A stretch of DNA of 9,120 nt, taken from NCBI GenBank assembly GCA_900545725.1, contig URAI01000094.1:1-9120 (forward strand). Reading direction: 5' to 3'. The notes below the pieces were generated by a model. The model had not been told where the DNA came from, ran no database searches, and saw only the letters and a list, made by a program, of their open reading frames with translations. A program made the position numbers and the translations under genes. Origin of the DNA: an uncultured Eubacterium sp. (GTDB taxonomy: Bacteria; Bacillota; Clostridia; Lachnospirales; Lachnospiraceae). Positions 7,197 to 9,120 of the stretch are shown here, one piece after another. How positions within the stretch are numbered: the first letter of the stretch is position 1; every line of letters starts with the position of its first letter.

Positions 7197-8039
7197 ATGA
7201 GAGAAGTAGATGTTAAAGAGATAACCAAGAATATTAAAGAAATGTGTATTGAAGCTAATCATTATCTTTCTAAAGACATGAAAAGGGTATTCAATCAGGC
7301 AGCAGAAGCAGAAGAATCACCTCTTGGCAGGCAGATACTTGATCAGTTAAAAGAAAATCTTGATATAGCCGGAACAGATATGATACCAATATGTCAGGAT
7401 ACAGGTATGGCAGTTATATTTATAAATATCGGACAGGATGTACATTTAACCGGTGGTAATATAACAGAAGCAATTAATGAAGGGGTAAGACAGGGCTATG
7501 TAGAAGGATATTTAAGAAAATCAGTAGTAAGCGACCCTATAGAGAGAGTTAATACTAATGATAATACTCCGGCAATAATTCATTTTGGAATTATACCTGG
7601 TGAGAATATAGAGATTACAGTTGCACCTAAAGGATTTGGAAGTGAAAATATGAGCAGAGTATTTATGTTAAAACCTGCCGATGGAATTGAAGGTGTAAAA
7701 AATGCAATACTTACAGCAGTAAAGGATGCAGGTCCAAATGCATGTCCTCCAATGGTAGTTGGCGTAGGAATTGGGGGAACATTTGAAAAATGTGCACTGC
7801 TTGCAAAGAAAGCCCTTACAAGAGACCTTGATACTAAGCCTGAAAAAGAATATGTAAGAGAACTTGAAAAGGAAATGCTTGAAAAAATAAACAATCTTGG
7901 GATAGGTCCGGGAGGACTTGGAGGAACACAGACAGCACTTGCAGTAAATATAGAAACATATCCTACACATATAGCAGGTCTTCCGGTCGCTATAAATATA
8001 TGCTGCCATGTCAACCGACATTCATCAAGAACAATTTAA
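7197..8039 (+). CDS. Class I fumarate hydratase, alpha subunit
   Basis: A 280-residue alpha subunit of the two-subunit, oxygen-sensitive [4Fe-4S] class I fumarase (reversible fumarate + water to L-malate), cytosolic. The related L(+)-tartrate dehydratase subunit TtdA has the same build, so tartrate is a less likely alternative. The three expected cluster cysteines are present: Cys66 in PICQDTGMA, Cys183 in NACPPMVVGVGIGG and Cys270 in CCHVNRH. Other signatures are GGNITEAINEGVRQGYVEGY (86-105), DNTPAIIHF (122-130), APKGFGSENMS (143-153) and GIGPGGLGGTQTAL (235-248). Length is normal and no key residue is missing. The start is set by GGAG at 7187-7190. The matching beta subunit lies downstream but 435 bases away, whereas such pairs are usually adjacent. 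Both genes carry the same kind of leader, pointing to matched translational control. Confidence 0.93.
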   Translation: MREVDVKEITKNIKEMCIEANHYLSKDMKRVFNQAAEAEESPLGRQILDQLKENLDIAGTDMIPICQDTGMAVIFINIGQDVHLTGGNITEAINEGVRQGYVEGYLRKSVVSDPIERVNTNDNTPAIIHFGIIPGENIEITVAPKGFGSENMSRVFMLKPADGIEGVKNAILTAVKDAGPNACPPMVVGVGIGGTFEKCALLAKKALTRDLDTKPEKEYVRELEKEMLEKINNLGIGPGGLGGTQTALAVNIETYPTHIAGLPVAINICCHVNRHSSRTI

Positions 8040-8363
8040 TGAAGTATAAATGAGCAAATACATAGAAATATTCTTCTTAGTTTATGGTCAGGATATATTA
8101 AGATCAATTAAGGAAAGTATGTATTTGTAATGCAGATATATCTGTTTAATATTTTCAATTTACTAATTTACAGTTAATGAAGTTATTCGTTAATGTAAAA
8201 TATTCTATAAAGCATGATATATATATGAAAATTATACAATTTATCAGTTATCAAATCATTTATAAGTGATTTGTCTTAGTATGAGTTTTGAGTAAAATGG
8301 ATGAATGTGCAGATAGCTTTACAAATTAGCAATTCAGCAGGTTTTCCAAAGCTTATATGTGAG
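8040..8363 (+). other. Long alpha-beta spacer, no gene, several inverted repeats
   Basis: I see no supportable gene here. A 26-codon frame starting at 8050 (MSKYIEIFFLVYGQDILRSI...) has only a weak Shine-Dalgarno and no recognisable similarity. Structures: GCAAATACATA (8054-8064) pairs with TATGTATTTGT (8118-8128) across a long loop; the palindrome CAGATATATCTG is at 8133-8144; a strong hairpin is at 8167-8199; a further hairpin has CAAATCAT (8252-8259) pairing with GTGATTTG (8266-8273). None is followed by a clear U-run. Leader B then begins. The stretch may hold a separate promoter for the beta gene or RNA processing sites, but this cannot be decided by eye. Confidence 0.4.
8167..8199. repeat. 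Strong AT-rich hairpin between the fumarase subunit genes
   Basis: TTTACA (8167-8172) pairs with TGTAAA (8194-8199). After one bulged G, TTAATGAA (8174-8181) pairs with TTCGTTAA (8186-8193) with one G-U pair, around a four-base loop. That is 14 base pairs in 33 bases. No U-run follows on either strand, so a classical terminator is unlikely. Confidence 0.6.
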
Positions 8364-8474
8364 TTGGCTATTTGTGCCGCAGACATCACAAAATAGTCCG
8401 TATCGCAGAGTCAGATATAACATTTTGCTCGCGATTCATCCAGTATTTAAAATGCCTGAGGAATGGAGATTATT
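8364..8474 (+). promoter_or_regulatory. Structured leader B of fumarase beta, second copy of the element
   Basis: This has the same layout as the leader of the alpha gene. Hairpin 1: GGCTA (8366-8370) pairs with TAGTC (8394-8398), and above a bulged A, TTTGTG (8371-8376) pairs with CACAAA (8387-8392), with loop CCGCAGACAT. Hairpin 2: ATCGC (8402-8406) pairs with GCGAT (8431-8435) and GAG (8408-8410) with CTC (8428-8430), one A bulged, again with a 17-base loop ending ACATTTTG. Compared with copy A, a G-C pair becomes A-U and two G-U pairs become G-C, so pairing is kept while bases change. Loop 1 CCGCAG can pair with CTGAGG (8456-8461) apart from one G-A mismatch. TATATG at 8354-8359 could be a -10 box but has no good -35. 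Confidence 0.6.
8465..8468 (+). promoter_or_regulatory. Ribosome binding site of fumarase beta
   Basis: GGAG lies six bases before the ATG at 8475, exactly as in the alpha gene. The in-frame ATG at 8463 overlaps this site and is a poor start, so the protein should begin MNKNIS. Confidence 0.75.
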
Positions 8475-9023
8475 ATGAATAAAAATATATCAGCACCAAT
8501 AAGTGATGAAGATGCAAAAGGATTAAGAGCCGGAGATTATGTATACATAACAGGAACAATATATACGGCAAGAGATGCTGCACATAAAAGAATGTCTGAG
8601 GCATTGGCAGCAGGAAAAACGCTTCCGATAGACATGAAGAATAATATCATATATTATATGGGACCATCACCGGCAAGAGAAGGAAGACCAATTGGTTCAG
8701 CGGGACCTACAACGGCAAGCAGAATGGACAAGTATGCGCCTTCTTTATTAGATTTAGGTTTAAAAGGAATGATTGGAAAAGGAAAACGTACACAGCAGGT
8801 AAAGGATGCGATTGTAAGAAATGGAGCAGTATATTTTGCAGCGGTAGGCGGAGCAGGAGCATTGCTTTCTCAAAGAATAAAGAAATCCGAAGTAATAGCA
8901 TATGAAGATTTAGGTACTGAAGCAATAAGAAAACTGAAAGTTGAAGATTTTCCTGTAATAGTTGTAATAGATAGTAAGGGGAATAATCTGTACGAAACAG
9001 CAATAAAAGAGTATAGCAGATAA
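8475..9023 (+). CDS. Class I fumarate hydratase, beta subunit
   Basis: A 182-residue beta subunit that completes the active site of the two-subunit class I fumarase with the alpha subunit encoded upstream. It matches the C-terminal domain of single-chain FumA-type enzymes and TtdB of tartrate dehydratase. Signatures are GTIYTARDAAHKRM (27-40), MGPSPAREGRPIGSAGPTTA (62-81, substrate-binding region), GMIGKG (98-103), VYFAAVGGAGALL (119-131), and EDLGTEAI (144-151) with KVEDFPVIVVID (155-166) near the end. Length is normal for the family and no truncation is seen. The start at 8475 rests on GGAG six bases upstream, using the same initiation context as the alpha gene. No terminator was found after its stop. 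Fumarase is favoured over tartrate dehydratase on overall appearance, but this distinction needs alignment. Confidence 0.92.
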   Translation: MNKNISAPISDEDAKGLRAGDYVYITGTIYTARDAAHKRMSEALAAGKTLPIDMKNNIIYYMGPSPAREGRPIGSAGPTTASRMDKYAPSLLDLGLKGMIGKGKRTQQVKDAIVRNGAVYFAAVGGAGALLSQRIKKSEVIAYEDLGTEAIRKLKVEDFPVIVVIDSKGNNLYETAIKEYSR

Positions 9024-9120
9024 ATTGTGATTTGTTGGACATTTGTTGAAATGGGGGTGTAGCGAGGAAGTGGCGGATTGTATTGGGAATTTTAAAACGA
9101 TGGATGAGTGCTAAGAAACT

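Noticed and set aside
7580..8014. Long open frames on the reverse strand, here and opposite gyrA
   Set aside because: They lie wholly inside well-recognised genes on the + strand, lack recognisable motifs and have composition expected of antisense frames.
8050..8130. 26-codon frame just after fumarase alpha
   Set aside because: Weak Shine-Dalgarno, AT-rich composition, an overlapping inverted repeat and no recognisable family; not enough to call a gene.
8133..8150. CAGATATATCTG palindrome followed by TTTAATA as a terminator for the alpha gene
   Set aside because: The stem can hold only about four base pairs around a minimal loop and there is no uninterrupted U-run.
9091..9120. AAACGATGGATGAGTGCTAAG at the right edge recalls the 16S rRNA segment AAACGATGAGTGCTAG
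   Set aside because: The surrounding bases do not match 16S rRNA and an extra GGAT interrupts the match; taken as chance resemblance.
9024..9120. Possible start of another gene, for example the ATG at 9104 open to the window end
   Set aside because: Only a few codons are visible and there is no well-placed Shine-Dalgarno; other short frames here stop quickly. No terminator was seen either.

Overview
The window is AT-rich with strongly AGA-biased arginine codons in most genes. Its gyrase subunits look like those of low-GC Firmicutes, most likely a Lachnospiraceae-type gut Clostridium (family-level inference from protein appearance; no search was run). All recognised genes lie on the + strand.

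Layout: (1) Bases 1-2453 are one open frame, already open at the left edge. It joins the C-terminal part of an N-methylhydantoinase B/HyuB-family protein to an almost complete DNA gyrase subunit B that lacks only its first few residues. The join falls at a short shared 'EYGG' stretch, so it may be a real fusion or an assembly/amplification chimera. (2) After a hairpin-rich spacer of about 266 bases comes gyrA (2720-5323), full length, closed by a clear intrinsic terminator. (3) Two tandem cytosolic serine esterases of the esterase D/tributyrin-esterase type follow (5495-6232 and 6306-7067). (4) The last part holds the two subunits of a class I [4Fe-4S] fumarate hydratase: alpha at 7197-8039 and beta at 8475-9023. 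They are separated by an unusual gap of 435 bases.

The most interesting signal is non-coding. Each fumarase subunit gene is preceded by a copy of the same leader, about 110 bases long. Each copy has two hairpins in the same order and a nearly identical 30-base block reaching the start codon. The two copies differ inside the stems in ways that keep base pairing, and both keep a 10-base first loop and a 17-base second loop. In copy A the first loop can also pair with the segment just before the Shine-Dalgarno sequence. I do not recognise this as a known RNA family. It looks like a duplicated structured leader that could control translation of both subunits together.

Functionally, gyrB and gyrA make the A2B2 gyrase, the two fumarase subunits make one fumarate/malate-interconverting enzyme, and the esterases probably deacylate small or carbohydrate-linked esters. 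The last 97 bases hold no gene I can support.
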